A stretch of 64,000 nt of DNA from Pseudoalteromonas aurantia 208 (GTDB lineage: Bacteria > Pseudomonadota > Gammaproteobacteria > Enterobacterales > Alteromonadaceae), in contig NZ_AQGV01000013.1 of NCBI RefSeq assembly GCF_014858725.1, forward strand, positions 1 through 64,000, written 5' to 3'. Positions 55,640 to 64,000 of this stretch are shown here, in pieces (positions within the stretch are counted from its first letter, which is position 1; each line of letters starts with the position of its first letter). The position numbers and the translations under genes were made by a program. A model generated the notes under the pieces. The model was not told the origin of the DNA, searched no databases, and saw only the letters and a list, made by a program, of their open reading frames with translations.

Positions 55640-56596
55640 TTAAAAATCATAACGTAATGTTAACGCCATATGATCTTGATCTGCTGAGTTATCAAGATCA
55701 AATTTGGAATACCATAAATACATACGCGCTTGTTTAGATAGCTTTTTCTCAACACCTAACGACGTCGAGTTTCCAGAATCTTTCAATTTACCTTCAGCAC
55801 CATCGGTGTCTTGATATTGAGCTAATAATTTATAACTATTCGGGAGTTTATACGCGGCACTGACAACAAAGCTATCAACAGAATCATCACTATCCACTTT
55901 TTCACTTTGCTGGTATAAGCCACCTAATGTCACATCGCCTAGCTTTCCTTGCAATACAACCCGTGTAATGTCGCGTCCTGCAACTTTTGAATCCCTAGCA
56001 ACACTGGCGTAAACAGGTGTTTTTTTCAATTTACTATCACCGTACACGCCCGCAATAGATACCCCTGTTTCTCCATCTTGTTTACTGTTATCTTCCGCAA
56101 TATAGCTAACCACAAACTTCATATGGTTAAGTGATGGAGAGGTATATTGAATCGTATCTCCCAGGCGGTTATCCCCTGCAAATAGTGCCTTATTGTCAGA
56201 GGTAAAATCATTCATTAAATCAACTTTTCCTTGCGACTTTTTCACTGGAGTGTCATTTCGTCCAACAAGTACTTCCCCGTAGCTACCTTTTAACCCAACA
56301 TATTGCGATCGGGCGGTGATGTTATCACCATCTTTACCATCTTTATCGTTATCTACTGGATTAACTTCGAATTCATATTTAAAGAAAACATCAACACCCT
56401 CATTTATCTTCGCTTTACCCTTAAGGCCCATCCTCGACGCATAGCTTTTAATCGATGTTTCATCTTCATCGCCCGTATCGCTAAACTGTAAACCGGCGTG
56501 AACTCGACCATAGACTTTAACTTCATTCGCTAGCGTAACATCAGATATTACAAGCAAGCAGAGTGTAAAAAGAGAGAGTAATAATTTGGTTTTCAT
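55640..56596 (-). CDS. Gram-negative general porin
   Basis: A 318-residue outer-membrane beta-barrel. The signal peptide is cut near LANEV. The mature start VKVYGRVHAGLQF and the SYASRMGLKGKAKINEGVDVFFKYEF-type region (near residues 50-75) are typical of OmpC-like porins, and the chain ends in the aromatic YDF needed by the BAM machinery. An acidic Asp-rich loop (near 80-90) is probably external. It lies upstream of phoB on the same strand with a terminator between; no Pho box was found before it, so a phosphate link is only suggested by position. Confidence 0.88.
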   Translation of the reverse strand: MKTKLLLSLFTLCLLVISDVTLANEVKVYGRVHAGLQFSDTGDEDETSIKSYASRMGLKGKAKINEGVDVFFKYEFEVNPVDNDKDGKDGDNITARSQYVGLKGSYGEVLVGRNDTPVKKSQGKVDLMNDFTSDNKALFAGDNRLGDTIQYTSPSLNHMKFVVSYIAEDNSKQDGETGVSIAGVYGDSKLKKTPVYASVARDSKVAGRDITRVVLQGKLGDVTLGGLYQQSEKVDSDDSVDSFVVSAAYKLPNSYKLLAQYQDTDGAEGKLKDSGNSTSLGVEKKLSKQARMYLWYSKFDLDNSADQDHMALTLRYDF

Positions 56597-56884
56597 ATTA
56601 GCGCAGCCTCATAATTGTAAGAGGAAAACACCGAGTCCATACGATGCTCATATAATTATCGTCTAAATTAAAAATTAGCTGTAATTCTAAATAGATCAAG
56701 TCAGCGATTAGGAACAGATCAAATTTATATCAACCCAACTTATCAGGATCAAAATCTTACTAACGCGATCCTGTTTGGGATCAGTTTTTTACTAGCTTTA
56801 CACCACTTTAGTTAGATCAAACAGTATAAACATAATGACTAACACGGCGTAAACCAAGTGAAATAGGCATTAAACCGTGATCAA

Positions 56885-56932
56885 TTAGTACAATCTTGAT
56901 CTACATTGGATATCGTTAGTACAATCGTGATC
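56885..56932 (+). repeat. 17-bp direct repeat ending in GATC
   Basis: TTAGTACAATC-T-TGATC (56885-56901) and TTAGTACAATC-G-TGATC (56916-56932) differ at one base and are 31 bp apart, about three helical turns. Confidence 0.8.
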
Positions 56933-57050
56933 CCAACATGATCTTAACATCAACTTGCTCTAATTGAGGCTCTGAGAATAAATTATTATTTTTTATCAAT
57001 ATGTTATGAGTTTACTTGTGAATAAAGAAAGTTAATAAAATAATGATCCA

Positions 57051-57076
57051 AAAAAAAGCCCCGTATTCGGAGCTTT
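57051..57076 (-). terminator. Terminator of fba
   Basis: AAAGCCCCG (57055-57063) and CGGAGCTTT (57068-57076) pair with one mismatch around TATT; on the minus strand a T run (A tract 57051-57057) follows. Confidence 0.7.
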
Positions 57077-57099
57077 AATTTATTCAGGTGTGTTAGTTA

Positions 57100-58164
57100 T
57101 TATTTGATCTGTTGATCAAGTTCACCCGATAAGTACTTCAAGTGCATATCGTCTAATGAAATTGGTTTGATCTTAGCTGCATTTCCTGCTGTACCAAATG
57201 CTTCATAGCGGTCAACACAAATTGCGGTCATTGCTTTCGTTGCTTCAGCTAAGTATTTACGTGGGTCAAAGTTAGCAGGGTTCTCTGCTAAATGACGGCG
57301 AATTGCCCCCGTTGAAGCTAAACGTAAATCGGTATCAATATTCACTTTACGCACACCGTGCTTAATCCCTTCGATGATCTGCTCTACTGGCACACCATAC
57401 GTTTCAGGAATTTGGCCACCATGCTCATTGATCACGGCTAACCAATCTTGGGGAACTGAAGAAGAACCATGCATTACAAGGTGTGTATTAGGGATCCGTG
57501 AATGGATATCTTTGATTCTGTTAATCGCTAATATGTCCCCTGTCGGCGGACGTGTAAATTTATAAGCGCCATGAGATGTACCACAAGCAATTGCAAGCGC
57601 ATCAACCCCTGTTTTACTTACAAAATCAGCTGCTTCCTCAGGATCTGTTAGTAACTGATCTAAGCTTAACTTGCCAACTGCACCAATACCATCTTCTTCA
57701 CCAGCTTCACCGGTCTCCAATGAACCAAGCACGCCTAGTTCACCTTCCACCGAAACACCACATGCGTGTGCCATATCAACTGTGCGACGCGTAACATCTA
57801 CATTATACTCGTAACTTGAAGGCGTTTTACCATCCTCAAGCAAAGAGCCATCCATCATCACAGATGAAAAACCAAGTTGAATTGAGCGCTGACAAATTCC
57901 AGGTGATGTCCCATGATCCTGATGCATTACTACTGGAATGTGAGGCCACTCTTCAACGGCCGCAAGGATCATATGACGAATAAATGGTGCACCAGCATAA
58001 GCGCGTGCACCAGCTGAACCTTGAACAATAACAGGACTATTTGTCTTGTCTGCTGCTTCCATAATGGCGCGCATTTGCTCTTGGTTGTTTACGTTGAAGG
58101 CAGGAACGCCATAACCATACTCTGCTGCATGATCAAGTAATTGACGCATACTGATTAAAGCCAT
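57100..58164 (-). CDS. fba: Class II fructose-bisphosphate aldolase (Calvin-cycle subtype)
   Basis: Zinc-dependent cleavage of fructose-1,6-bisphosphate. The protein has 354 residues. Zinc ligands are in MHQDHG (near residue 80) and VEGELGVLG (near 139), with later His residues in GTSHGAYKF and [10 protein letters not shown]. The [26 protein letters not shown] start and [12 protein letters not shown] are typical of the class IIB (CbbA-like) subtype rather than the E. coli FbaA subtype. Last gene of epd-pgk-fba, with its own CRP site upstream. Confidence 0.97.
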   Translation of the reverse strand: MALISMRQLLDHAAEYGYGVPAFNVNNQEQMRAIMEAADKTNSPVIVQGSAGARAYAGAPFIRHMILAAVEEWPHIPVVMHQDHGTSPGICQRSIQLGFSSVMMDGSLLEDGKTPSSYEYNVDVTRRTVDMAHACGVSVEGELGVLGSLETGEAGEEDGIGAVGKLSLDQLLTDPEEAADFVSKTGVDALAIACGTSHGAYKFTRPPTGDILAINRIKDIHSRIPNTHLVMHGSSSVPQDWLAVINEHGGQIPETYGVPVEQIIEGIKHGVRKVNIDTDLRLASTGAIRRHLAENPANFDPRKYLAEATKAMTAICVDRYEAFGTAGNAAKIKPISLDDMHLKYLSGELDQQIK

Positions 58165-58225
58165 ATTGCTTTCTCCAATAGTCGATGACAGTCATTATCA
58201 TCTAGTTTGAACGGGATAATTTGTG

Positions 58226-58241
58226 TGTGATTTACATCACA
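58226..58241 (-). promoter_or_regulatory. CRP-cAMP binding site upstream of fba
   Basis: TGTGATTTACATCACA, a perfect TGTGA-N6-TCACA palindrome, centred about 70 bp upstream of the fba start codon and inside the pgk-fba gap. Confidence 0.75.
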
Positions 58242-58259
58242 TTGTCTGTTTCAGACAAT
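58241..58259. promoter_or_regulatory. Palindrome abutting the CRP site
   Basis: ATTGTCTG-TTT-CAGACAAT, a perfect 8-bp inverted repeat with a 3-nt centre, starting on the last base of the CRP site. It could be an operator or an RNA hairpin; no T run follows it. Confidence 0.5.
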
Positions 58260-58308
58260 ATTTAAGTACCAAATATCAAATGTGAGAGCGATATTTAGTA
58301 AATAATTA

Positions 58309-58326
58309 GGCCAGCAATCGCTGGCC
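58309..58326 (-). terminator. Hairpin after pgk
   Basis: GGCCAGC (58309-58315) / GCTGGCC (58320-58326), perfect 7-bp stem with loop AATC, followed on the minus strand by TAATTATTT. Probably a leaky terminator or 3'-end stabiliser between pgk and fba. Confidence 0.5.
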
Positions 58327-58336
58327 AAAATTCATA

Positions 58337-59515
58337 TTAAGCGTTTGCCCTTTTCTCAAGCATAGCTACTGCTGGTAATTTTTTCCCTTCTAAAAACTCT
58401 AAAAAGGCACCACCACCAGTTGAGATATAAGAGATATTATCTGCTACACCATATTTATCAATGGCTGCCAGCGTGTCTCCACCACCGGCTATTGAAAATG
58501 CATTAGACTTTGCTATGGCATTTGCAATTGCCTCTGTGCCATTTCCAAATTGATCAAATTCAAATACGCCAACAGGGCCATTCCAAACCACTGTACCCGC
58601 TTTTTCTATAATTTTTGCTAACGTGTTCGCTGTATCTGGACCAATATCGAATATCATGTCTTCCTCAGTCACATCAGCAACATCTTTTATTGTTGCAACT
58701 GCTGACTCAGAAAATTCGCTGCCAACGACAACATCAGTTGGTACTGGGATCTCACCATTGTTCAACTTTGCAGCTGCAGTAAGCTTATTAGCCTCAGCAA
58801 TTAAATCAGCTTCATACAAAGATTTACCCACCGGGTTTCCAGCAGCTGCGATAAACGTATTTGCAATTCCACCACCAGCGACCAGCTGGTCAACGACCGT
58901 AGAAAGCGAATCTAGCACAGTTAATTTTGTAGAGACTTTAGAGCCACCTACAATGGCAACTAAAGGACGCGCAGGGTTATCAAGTGCTTTTCCTAACGCT
59001 TCTAGTTCATTGGCTAAAAGCGGGCCTGCACATGCTGTTTCGGCAAATAAGCCTACGCCATGTGTTGATGCTTGAGCACGATGTGCTGTACCAAACGCAT
59101 CCATAACATACACATCACACAATGCTGCTAATTGCTTAGCAAGCGTTTCATCGTCTTTTTTCTCGCCAACATTAAAACGAACATTTTCAAATACAACAAC
59201 TTCGTTTTCACTTACTTCTACGCCGTTTAAATAATCTTTCTCTAAACGCACTGGTTGCTCAAGTGCATCGTTTAGATAATCAACAACTGGTTGTAATGAA
59301 TATTGCTCATCATACTCACCTTCAGTTGGACGCCCTAAATGAGACATAACCATTACTTTAGCACCTTGCTGTAACGCTAATTTTATAGTGGGTAAAGATG
59401 CGCGGATCCGTGCATCAGAGGTCACTTTACCTCCTTTAACAGGCACATTTAAATCTTCACGAATTAAAACGCGCTTGCCGCTTAAATCTAAATCCGTCAT
59501 TTTAATGACTGACAT
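58337..59515 (-). CDS. pgk: Phosphoglycerate kinase
   Basis: Glycolytic ATP-forming step between 1,3-bisphosphoglycerate and 3-phosphoglycerate. The protein has 392 residues. [12 protein letters not shown] at the N-terminus, the substrate-binding Arg/His in SHLGRPTEG (near residue 62), the hinge GGSKVSTK near 200 and the nucleotide-binding GGGDTLAAI near 368 are all present. The ATG at 59515 has AAGGAG 6 nt upstream and aligns with E. coli [11 protein letters not shown]; the ATG at 59521 is too close to the site. Middle gene of epd-pgk-fba. Confidence 0.98.
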   Translation of the reverse strand: MSVIKMTDLDLSGKRVLIREDLNVPVKGGKVTSDARIRASLPTIKLALQQGAKVMVMSHLGRPTEGEYDEQYSLQPVVDYLNDALEQPVRLEKDYLNGVEVSENEVVVFENVRFNVGEKKDDETLAKQLAALCDVYVMDAFGTAHRAQASTHGVGLFAETACAGPLLANELEALGKALDNPARPLVAIVGGSKVSTKLTVLDSLSTVVDQLVAGGGIANTFIAAAGNPVGKSLYEADLIAEANKLTAAAKLNNGEIPVPTDVVVGSEFSESAVATIKDVADVTEEDMIFDIGPDTANTLAKIIEKAGTVVWNGPVGVFEFDQFGNGTEAIANAIAKSNAFSIAGGGDTLAAIDKYGVADNISYISTGGGAFLEFLEGKKLPAVAMLEKRANA

Positions 59516-59556
59516 TAACATCTCCTTACTAAACGATACTTATGAATATGAACTCT

Positions 59557-60570
59557 TTATTTGGCAACCATCATGGCTACAGCAGTGTCGAGCATACGGT
59601 TAGCAAACCCCCACTCGTTATCACACCACACTAATAATTTTACGAGTCGTTTATGACTAACACGTGTTTGTGTGCCATCAATAATACAAGAATGCGGATC
59701 ATGATTAAAATCTACTGAGACCAATGGTTCCTCGGTGTAGCTTAAAATTCCATCAAGGCGGCCACTGGATGCGGTTTCTAGCACTTGATTAATGGAAGAT
59801 AACTCCACATCTTGGTTTAACGTCACACTTAAATCCATTGCGGTTACATTTATCGTCGGGACACGCACCGCAATTGCTTCAAAACGTCCATGAAATTTAG
59901 GAAGTATACGCTCAATACCCCGCGCGAGTTTTGTATCAACGGGAATAATTGATTGGCTCGCAGCTCGTGTCCGTCGTAAATCGCTATGATAGGCATCAAT
60001 CACTTGTTGGTCATGCATTGATGCATGAATCGTTGTTATTGCGCCTGACTCGATACTAAAAGCATCATCTAACACTTTTATCACGGGTACAATACAATTG
60101 GTTGTGCATGAGCCATTCGAAACAATATTGTCTGTTTCTAATAACTCATCATCATTAATGCCATAAACAATGGTCGCATCAACATCGGCATCTGCTGGTT
60201 GAGAAAAAAGTACTTTCTTTGCACCCGCTTTTAAATGAACGTTTGCATCTTGTCGTGAATGAAATACACCAGTGCATTCCAATACCACGTCAACATCTAA
60301 TGCTTGCCAAGGCAAATTTCCAGGGTCTGGCTCTGAAAACAACTGAATATGATCTCCAGCAACGTTCAAATATGGGGCCTCATATTCCACCTCAAAGGCA
60401 AAGCGACCATGCGACGTGTCGTATTTAAGTAGGTGCGCAACCCCTTTGGGATCCGCCAGCTCATTTATCGCAACGATTTGGATCTCGTGTTGACGAGCAG
60501 ATTCATACAGGGCGCGTACAATATTACGTCCTATACGACCAAAACCATTTATAGCCAGTTTGATTGCCAT
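59557..60570 (-). CDS. epd: D-erythrose-4-phosphate dehydrogenase
   Basis: GAPDH-like enzyme that makes 4-phosphoerythronate for pyridoxal phosphate synthesis. The protein has 337 residues (E. coli 339). NAD fold [11 protein letters not shown], catalytic Cys in SCTTNCIVP (near residue 155), and the Epd-type [24 protein letters not shown] stretch near residue 190. The ATG at 60570 matches the family start; 25 extra upstream codons are rejected. The epd-pgk-fba order supports Epd over GapA. Confidence 0.95.
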   Translation of the reverse strand: MAIKLAINGFGRIGRNIVRALYESARQHEIQIVAINELADPKGVAHLLKYDTSHGRFAFEVEYEAPYLNVAGDHIQLFSEPDPGNLPWQALDVDVVLECTGVFHSRQDANVHLKAGAKKVLFSQPADADVDATIVYGINDDELLETDNIVSNGSCTTNCIVPVIKVLDDAFSIESGAITTIHASMHDQQVIDAYHSDLRRTRAASQSIIPVDTKLARGIERILPKFHGRFEAIAVRVPTINVTAMDLSVTLNQDVELSSINQVLETASSGRLDGILSYTEEPLVSVDFNHDPHSCIIDGTQTRVSHKRLVKLLVWCDNEWGFANRMLDTAVAMMVAK

Positions 60571-60676
60571 TGAATTGAAAATCCAGCCTTTAGCATAGAT
60601 GATAGGGATGTTCCCTTTTGAGATGGCGCTATTGTAATCGACCAAGGAAAAATGTCTAAGGGAAATGGCAATATTT

Positions 60677-61303
60677 TTAAATAATTATACTCAGTTTTTC
60701 TCGGCGACCCATGCTGATAGCCGAATATTGGGCTAACAGTAGTTCTGCAGTTGCCAATGCATCACATAATGCATCGTGTTGTTTATATTCGGGCAGGCCA
60801 TAACGGGCACGACATGCAGATAATGTCAAACTATCCTGAGTTAATGGTCTTCCTTGTGCTAACAAACGTCGCTTTTCTATCTTCATCGTATCAATAATCG
60901 CTTTAGGCGTAATTCGATATTGATACACTGATGCGACTCGTTGAATGAACCCCCAATCAAGTACAGCATTATGACACACTAATACGTGACCATTAATTGC
61001 TGTCGCCAAAGACGCTATAAGTCCTCTTAAACTGCTCCCTTCCAGCAAAGCGTCATCATCAATACCATGATAAATCGTACTCTGCGACAAATCTTGCACT
61101 TCTTTGTTCAACATATAACCTGCAGTGCATAAATCAATTTTAGAGGCACGCATATTTAACCATGCAGCTGAAACAATTTCATGCTCACCAGGGATTAACC
61201 CCGTTAATTCTAAATCAATAATTACGTATTTTTGCTGATCAAAATAACTCTGCTTTAACTTATACTCTCTCAAGTACCTCAGCAACCAGGGATACAGCCC
61301 CAT
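60677..61303 (-). CDS. DnaQ-like 3'-5' exonuclease
   Basis: A 208-residue protein of the DEDDh exonuclease superfamily. Exo I is IDLELTGL (Asp and Glu near 30-32), Exo II has NAVLDWGF (Asp), and Exo III is [16 protein letters not shown] with His and Asp. An N-terminal helix of ~20 residues precedes the fold. The ATG at 61303 overlaps the upstream stop (TGATG), so the gene is translationally coupled to the CBS/nucleotidyltransferase protein. The substrate is unknown. Related exonuclease genes next to the same partners are found in Vibrio-type genomes (from memory). Confidence 0.88.
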   Translation of the reverse strand: MGLYPWLLRYLREYKLKQSYFDQQKYVIIDLELTGLIPGEHEIVSAAWLNMRASKIDLCTAGYMLNKEVQDLSQSTIYHGIDDDALLEGSSLRGLIASLATAINGHVLVCHNAVLDWGFIQRVASVYQYRITPKAIIDTMKIEKRRLLAQGRPLTQDSLTLSACRARYGLPEYKQHDALCDALATAELLLAQYSAISMGRREKLSIII

Positions 61304-63141
61304 CACAAGCTCGCCCTAGCAAATTTGAATGCACTCGCTTGCTGTGCATGTCGCACTAAGTGAAAAGCTTCTTTTAACTGATGCTTCTCCAATGACGTTA
61401 AAGTCTTTGGATCAATGCAATTACTCGGCAGCCCTTCCCGTTTTATCTGAGTTTTCAAGCGAAGTTGTGTCAGGTAACGCCAACAGTCTTTCAGGTCATA
61501 CACATCGTTACTACTCAATACGTCAAATTTTAATAAAGCATCCAATCGCTCCAACGTGTTTGCTTTATAAATGCCAACATTTAACGCATAAAGGCGGACA
61601 AGATCATTAATGATCACAATGCCACGTCGCTTTAGATCGAGATGCTTATGTTGGGTGTTCCCTTTTTCTAGTTTAAATTGGTGAAATAACCCAATAGGGA
61701 CTGAATTCGTATTAATGTCTGTAGCCATAGCTGCAAAAAACAACTCATCTCTACGGATCATATCTAATGCAGCGCATAAATCTTGATAAAGCGACTTTGA
61801 TCCATCAATCAGGCGTAGATCAAAATAGATTTTACAATTAAGCATCGCTTTAGGAGTCGGCTCCTTAATCCAAGTAACAAACCGGCTTTGCCATTGTGTA
61901 ACTGTGCCTCTACAGGCTTCATTGCTGGCCATTATATTGCCGGGACAACGTTTGATCCCGCACTCAACTAACTGCTCGCATACCGTTGCCCCCAAATGTG
62001 CAAAGTACACTCGCTGTTTCGCTGTGATGTTTGCATCCAACAAGATGCCATTGTCTTGATCTGAGTGCAGTGTTTGCTCCTCTCTAGCTTGTGAGCCAAA
62101 GCAAATCCAGCTAAACGCGCAAGGCGCTTGGCCGTATTCTAATTGATATAAATGCACTAATCGAGCGGTTAATGCATCGGTTAATCCGCTCAACAATTTT
62201 CCAATAACCGAAATATCTTCAATATTGTTTGAAAACTGCTTTAGTAACTCCGGAATGTCACTTGAATAACGCTTCACTTCCGCCACACTGCTTGCTTTGT
62301 AAATTTTCCCAATAAGTTGTACTGGATCACTCTTTTGTTGACGCAATAGATCTGTACTGGTGATAACACCTAACGGCTTATACGCTTCATCTAGTACTGG
62401 GAGGTGATGAATATTATGTTTAAGCATTAAATGTAAGGCTGAAAATGCTCGGTTATTCTCGAAAATAGATTTTGGGTTTTTAGTCATGACCGATTGGATT
62501 GACGTGCTCGGCGCAATGTCTGAAGCTAAAACACGATTACGTAAATCTCGATCCGTTACGATCCCAAGTAACGTATTTTCATCAGTAATAACTAACGATG
62601 ATACCCCATAGTGACGCATTTTCATGGCTGCTTCTGTGATACTCACTTGAGCACTAGCGGTAATAATATTCGATGACATGAGTTCACTGATTTTACGCTC
62701 AGACCAGCTTTGGTCACGTGTTTTATATTGAGAACTGAGCAACCGGTTGGCATGAGCTCTCACAAAATGTTGTTCAAATCCCCTATACTCTCTGCGTAAA
62801 TAATCAAAACTTTGCTGATCTAATACATAAAGTAAACCCGCAGTAACAACCTGTAAATGGCTTTGTATTTTATCGCCAGTCAATAATGAAGGAAAACCAA
62901 AGTAATCACCTTCAGTTAAGCGTGCAATGGTATCACCGTGTATAGAGACCAAATCAAACACACCAGAACGGACTAAATATAAATTGACCCCCCCAGTCTG
63001 TAGCCATTGCATTTGATTTTCTCGGGTTAAATATACAACTTGCAAATGACGAGCAAAATAGGATGTTGCACCATGAGGTAAATGACTAAACGGCATTTGT
63101 TTATGACTAAATTCCACAACATCCTGTACTTGTGCCGCCAT
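61303..63141 (-). CDS. cNMP-binding / CBS / DUF294 nucleotidyltransferase-like protein
   Basis: A 612-residue cytosolic protein with four parts. The first is a cyclic-nucleotide-binding-like domain (~20-140, with LTEGDYFGFPSLL). The second is a CBS pair (~155-280, ISELMSSNIITA and IQSVMTKNPKSI). The third is a GlnD-like nucleotidyltransferase domain with GSQAREEQTLHSDQD (near residue 350), whose GS...SD-x-D pattern keeps the catalytic acids. The fourth is a C-terminal DUF294-type helical domain. It lies between a sodium:solute symporter and an exonuclease, all on one strand. A role in post-translational control of the transporter or its metabolism is inferred. Confidence 0.88.
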   Translation of the reverse strand: MAAQVQDVVEFSHKQMPFSHLPHGATSYFARHLQVVYLTRENQMQWLQTGGVNLYLVRSGVFDLVSIHGDTIARLTEGDYFGFPSLLTGDKIQSHLQVVTAGLLYVLDQQSFDYLRREYRGFEQHFVRAHANRLLSSQYKTRDQSWSERKISELMSSNIITASAQVSITEAAMKMRHYGVSSLVITDENTLLGIVTDRDLRNRVLASDIAPSTSIQSVMTKNPKSIFENNRAFSALHLMLKHNIHHLPVLDEAYKPLGVITSTDLLRQQKSDPVQLIGKIYKASSVAEVKRYSSDIPELLKQFSNNIEDISVIGKLLSGLTDALTARLVHLYQLEYGQAPCAFSWICFGSQAREEQTLHSDQDNGILLDANITAKQRVYFAHLGATVCEQLVECGIKRCPGNIMASNEACRGTVTQWQSRFVTWIKEPTPKAMLNCKIYFDLRLIDGSKSLYQDLCAALDMIRRDELFFAAMATDINTNSVPIGLFHQFKLEKGNTQHKHLDLKRRGIVIINDLVRLYALNVGIYKANTLERLDALLKFDVLSSNDVYDLKDCWRYLTQLRLKTQIKREGLPSNCIDPKTLTSLEKHQLKEAFHLVRHAQQASAFKFARASL

Positions 63142-63204
63142 ATTTCATTCCTTTATAAACAATTTTCAGGAAAATACTTATGCGTATATACGCTTCACTT
63201 TACT

Positions 63205-63238
63205 AAAAATTGTTGGCCCAGAAGAGACTCTGAGCCAA
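63205..63238 (-). terminator. Terminator after the symporter gene
   Basis: TTGGCCCAGA (63213-63222) and TCTGAGCCAA (63229-63238) form a 10-bp stem on the minus strand (one G-U pair) followed by a T run (63205-63210). It separates the symporter from the downstream CBS/nucleotidyltransferase gene. Confidence 0.7.
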
Positions 63239-63253
63239 CGGCTTTTTTACTCT

Positions 63254-64000
63254 TTAATGTACATGCGCCGCGAGAGATCCTTTTGGATTGCGGATGCTCT
63301 CCACCATATCTTGCACTTCTTTTGGCGTGTCAGCGGTCAATTTCAATACTACTGCAGCAATTAAGAAGTTAACGGCCATTCCAACAATGCCAATCCCTTC
63401 AGGTGAAATACCGAACAGCCAATTTGCCGGTGTATTTAATTCAGGGCTGACAAATTTGAAATAGATGATATAAGCTGCTGTGAAGGTGATCCCTGACACC
63501 ATACCTGCAATAGCACCCTCTTTATTCATACGTTTAGAAAAAATCCCCATGATAATAGCAGGGAAAAAACTCGCTGCCGCGAGGCCAAATGCAAAGGCAA
63601 CCACGGATGCGACAAATCCAGGGGGATTAATACCAAAGTATGCTGAAATCACAATAGCAACCATGGCCGCGAGCCGTGCAGCGAGTAATTCTTGTTTATC
63701 ACTGATATCAGGCTTGAGTGTTCGTTTCAATAAGTCATGAGATACCGACGTAGAGATAACCAATAACAAACCAGCTGTCGTCGATAACGCTGCCGCAATG
63801 CCACCTGCCGCCACTAACGCAATAACCCATGCTGGTAAGTCTGCTATTTCAGGGTTTGCCAATACCATAATGTCACGGTCAATTTTTACCTCATTGGCAC
63901 TATTTGGATCGCTAACTTTACCCGCAGAATAAGACATTTTTCCATCACCATTTTTATCTTCAAACGTGATTAAGCCGGTCCTTTCCCAGTTTTTTACCCA
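63254..64000 (-). CDS. Sodium:solute symporter, VC_2705-type (C-terminal 248 residues; cut by window edge)
   Basis: Solute:sodium symporter family, probably for acetate or another small carboxylate. The reading frame is open to the window edge, so the start is outside. Visible helices include VIALVAAGGIAAALSTTAGLLL, the ARLAAMVAIVISAYFG stretch, ASVVAFAFGLAAASFFPAI, and two near the C-terminus. A loop just inside the edge reads FEDKNGDGKMSYSAGK, an EF-hand-like D-x-N-x-D-G pattern. The adjoining cNMP/CBS/DUF294 and exonuclease genes support the VC_2705 subfamily (as I recall it). A terminator follows. Confidence 0.87.
   Translation of the reverse strand, partial: WVKNWERTGLITFEDKNGDGKMSYSAGKVSDPNSANEVKIDRDIMVLANPEIADLPAWVIALVAAGGIAAALSTTAGLLLVISTSVSHDLLKRTLKPDISDKQELLAARLAAMVAIVISAYFGINPPGFVASVVAFAFGLAAASFFPAIIMGIFSKRMNKEGAIAGMVSGITFTAAYIIYFKFVSPELNTPANWLFGISPEGIGIVGMAVNFLIAAVVLKLTADTPKEVQDMVESIRNPKGSLAAHVH

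Larger units (their letters stand above)
56597..57099. other. 503-bp intergenic region with a cluster of GATC sites
   Basis: No gene is seen. Eleven GATC sites lie at 56694, 56717, 56747, 56767, 56779, 56815, 56879, 56898, 56929, 56940 and 57045. About one or two would be expected in this length by chance. Includes a 17-bp direct repeat and the fba terminator. Confidence 0.8.

Noticed and set aside
1..64000. Mobile elements, CRISPR, tRNA, rRNA or defence genes
   Set aside because: No transposase, integrase, spacer-repeat array, tRNA-like cloverleaf or recognised immune gene was seen; all segments have uniform composition and conserved core-gene order.

Overview
The window is chromosomal DNA of a gamma-proteobacterium, most likely Pseudoalteromonas or a close relative in the Alteromonadales. 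The basis is a low-to-moderate GC content, protein sequences close to E. coli/Vibrio orthologues throughout (Fis, DksA, RpiA, Epd, PepB), and gene orders typical of that group. There are about 60 genes, nearly all housekeeping. I see no rRNA, tRNA, insertion sequence, prophage, CRISPR array or recognisable defence island.

Layout. 1-1136: start of ftsY (minus), with a 15-bp tandem repeat in its N-terminus, divergent from rsmD. 1262-5749: the macromolecular-synthesis cluster rpsU-yqeY-dnaG-rpoD. 5828-12311: prmA, dusB-fis, purH, an exported methyltransferase-like lipoprotein and purD. 12434-15566: a CRP-site-headed small membrane protein followed by 5-formyl-THF cyclo-ligase, rpiA and serA. 15646-20655: an AsmA-like anchored protein and radA (minus), divergent from a large two-PilZ protein. 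20675-23080: ampD-ampE (minus) and nadC. 23587-28965: type IV pilus genes pilA, pilC, pilD, then coaE, pilB and yacG. 29057-31249: an iron-linked PepSY membrane-protein operon behind a Fur box. 31706-36185: a Cpx-like envelope-stress locus (Spy/CpxP-like chaperone, response regulator, kinase, a lysophospholipase-like hydrolase, fieF). 36332-44627: trmL, then rhodanese-grxC-secB-gpsA (minus), then gpmI-envC-ctpA-yibQ and a CBS protein. 44690-52311: pepB (minus), sfsA, dksA-gluQ, pcnB-folK-panB-panC and a Cys-rich lipoprotein. 52364-56596: phoB-phoR-pstS and a porin (all minus). 57100-60570: epd-pgk-fba (minus). 60677-64000: a sodium:solute symporter of the VC_2705 type, a cNMP/CBS/nucleotidyltransferase protein and a DnaQ-like exonuclease (all minus).

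Regulation readable from sequence: two perfect TGTGA-N6-TCACA CRP sites (before the gene at 12434 and before fba), a 15/19 Fur box, tandem CpxR-type GTAAA boxes between the two divergent Cpx transcripts, a 17/18 Pho box before phoB and a second Pho region embedded in the 3' end of phoR in front of pstS, plus about fifteen hairpin terminators.

I did not find a convincing wholly new system. The items most worth a second look are: an AUU start codon for pcnB that aligns residue-for-residue with the known E. coli AUU start; a dense cluster of GATC sites with a 17-bp direct repeat upstream of the porin; the long pilA leader with its own consensus promoter; pilB sitting where zapD is usually found; a methyltransferase fold carrying a lipoprotein signal; and a 9-G tract inside the conserved GMGGGYYD motif of the folate cyclo-ligase.
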